The position numbers and the translations under genes are program-made. From assembly GCF_024666615.1 (NCBI RefSeq), contig NZ_CP088297.1, positions 2,294,001 through 2,358,000 on the forward strand: 64,000 bases of DNA, read 5' to 3'. Source of the stretch: Aquabacterium sp. J223. GTDB lineage: Bacteria > Pseudomonadota > Gammaproteobacteria > Burkholderiales > Burkholderiaceae_C. Position 1 is the first letter of the stretch. Every line of letters begins with the position of its first letter. Below, piece after piece: positions 63,686 through 64,000 of this stretch. The notes under the pieces were generated by a model, which was not told the origin of the DNA, ran no database searches, and saw nothing but the letters and a program-made list of their open reading frames with translations.

Positions 63686-64000
63686 TCAGAAGCCCAGGTC
63701 CAGCGAGACGAAGGTCTGGTCGGTGAAGGTGAGCAGGCCGTTGCCGCGGTTCAGGCTGCCGATGGTGGTGCCGCCCTTGCGCAGCGGGATGGTCGCCGCG
63801 CTGCCGTCCCAGGTCAGGGTGAGCTCGGAGGCCGCCTCGGTCAGCGTGTACACCGGCGAGGCGGTGTCGAGCGCGGAACCGGTGAGCGTCACCACCCGGG
63901 TCGGCGCCGTGGCACCGGCCGCGAAGCTGCGGTACTGCGCGTTCACCGAGGCCACGTTGTCCTGGTGGCTGCCGATCGACGTGCCGAGGGTCAGCTCCAG
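63686..64000 (-). CDS. Unknown protein, C-terminal part (cut by the window edge)
   Basis: An open frame running off the right end, at least 104 residues. It ends TLTEAASELTLTWDGSAATIPLRKGG, IGSLNRGNGLLTFTDQTFVSLDLGF. The sequence is Ser/Thr-rich and of low charge, as in exported repeat or passenger-type proteins, and ends in Phe. No family can be named. The true start lies outside. Confidence 0.5.
   Translation of the reverse strand: MELTLGTSIGSHQDNVASVNAQYRSFAAGATAPTRVVTLTGSALDTASPVYTLTEAASELTLTWDGSAATIPLRKGGTTIGSLNRGNGLLTFTDQTFVSLDLGF

Overview
The window is about 64 kb of very GC-rich (around 70% or more), densely coded DNA. Gene content and order point to a betaproteobacterium of the order Burkholderiales, probably in the Rubrivivax/Leptothrix/Methylibium/Caldimonas neighbourhood. 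Supporting blocks are carB-greA-DUF4149-yhbY-rlmE-ftsH-folP-glmM followed by pstSCAB-phoU-phoB-phoR, rpmE2-rho-trxA, ffs/dnaX-ybaB-recR, and gloB-methyltransferase-rnhA. Genus assignment is inference. No insertion sequence, prophage, CRISPR array, tRNA or rRNA was seen.

Layout. 1-7.8 kb: the 3' end of carB, greA, a DUF4149 membrane protein, yhbY (opposite strand), rlmE, ftsH, folP and glmM. 7.9-15.4 kb: a fasciclin lipoprotein divergent from the phosphate regulon pstS-pstC-pstA-pstB-phoU-phoB-phoR, with Pho-box-like sites facing both ways. 15.4-19.5 kb: a membrane glycosyltransferase-like protein, rpmE2, rho with a long leader, and trxA, all on the minus strand. 19.7-24.1 kb: two translationally coupled kinase-like/HDOD regulators, then the 4.5S SRP RNA on the minus strand. 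24.1-28.3 kb: a PurM-like paralogue, dnaX, ybaB, recR. 28.3-32.2 kb: mltD and gloB, then a methyltransferase and rnhA. 32.3-36.8 kb: an RND efflux adaptor and pump. 36.8-43.7 kb: mobA-moaA, an NlpC/P60 hydrolase, prpE, a PIN-PhoH ATPase and a PrxQ/Bcp peroxiredoxin. 43.8-52.6 kb: a Mth938-like protein, alaA-hom-thrC-mobB-moeA-moaD, a lipoprotein esterase on the other strand, moaE and a flavin reductase. 52.6-57.6 kb: clpB with a heat-shock promoter, nadB and a lipocalin. 57.6-64 kb: thpR, a glycine-zipper lipoprotein, mnmH divergent from selD, a third atypical protein kinase, an outer-membrane barrel-like protein, and an unknown gene cut by the right edge.

How the genes work together. Phosphate uptake and sensing form one run (transporter, PhoU, two-component pair). 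Six molybdenum-cofactor genes (mobA, moaA, mobB, moeA, moaD, moaE) lie in two clusters. alaA, hom and thrC form an amino-acid run co-oriented with the cofactor genes. selD and mnmH together can supply and use selenophosphate for tRNA selenouridine.

Two cross-cutting observations matter most. First, a dozen genes, several of them essential in relatives, each carry a one-base indel, mostly at a run of C or G. Correcting one base restores a full-length product each time, so these look like sequence errors and I annotate the genes as intact CDS with a note. Second, an almost identically built 25-codon ORF sits in two unrelated operon gaps (phoB/phoR and moeA/moaD), each starting 2-3 nt after the upstream stop codon. 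It is the best candidate here for an undescribed element.
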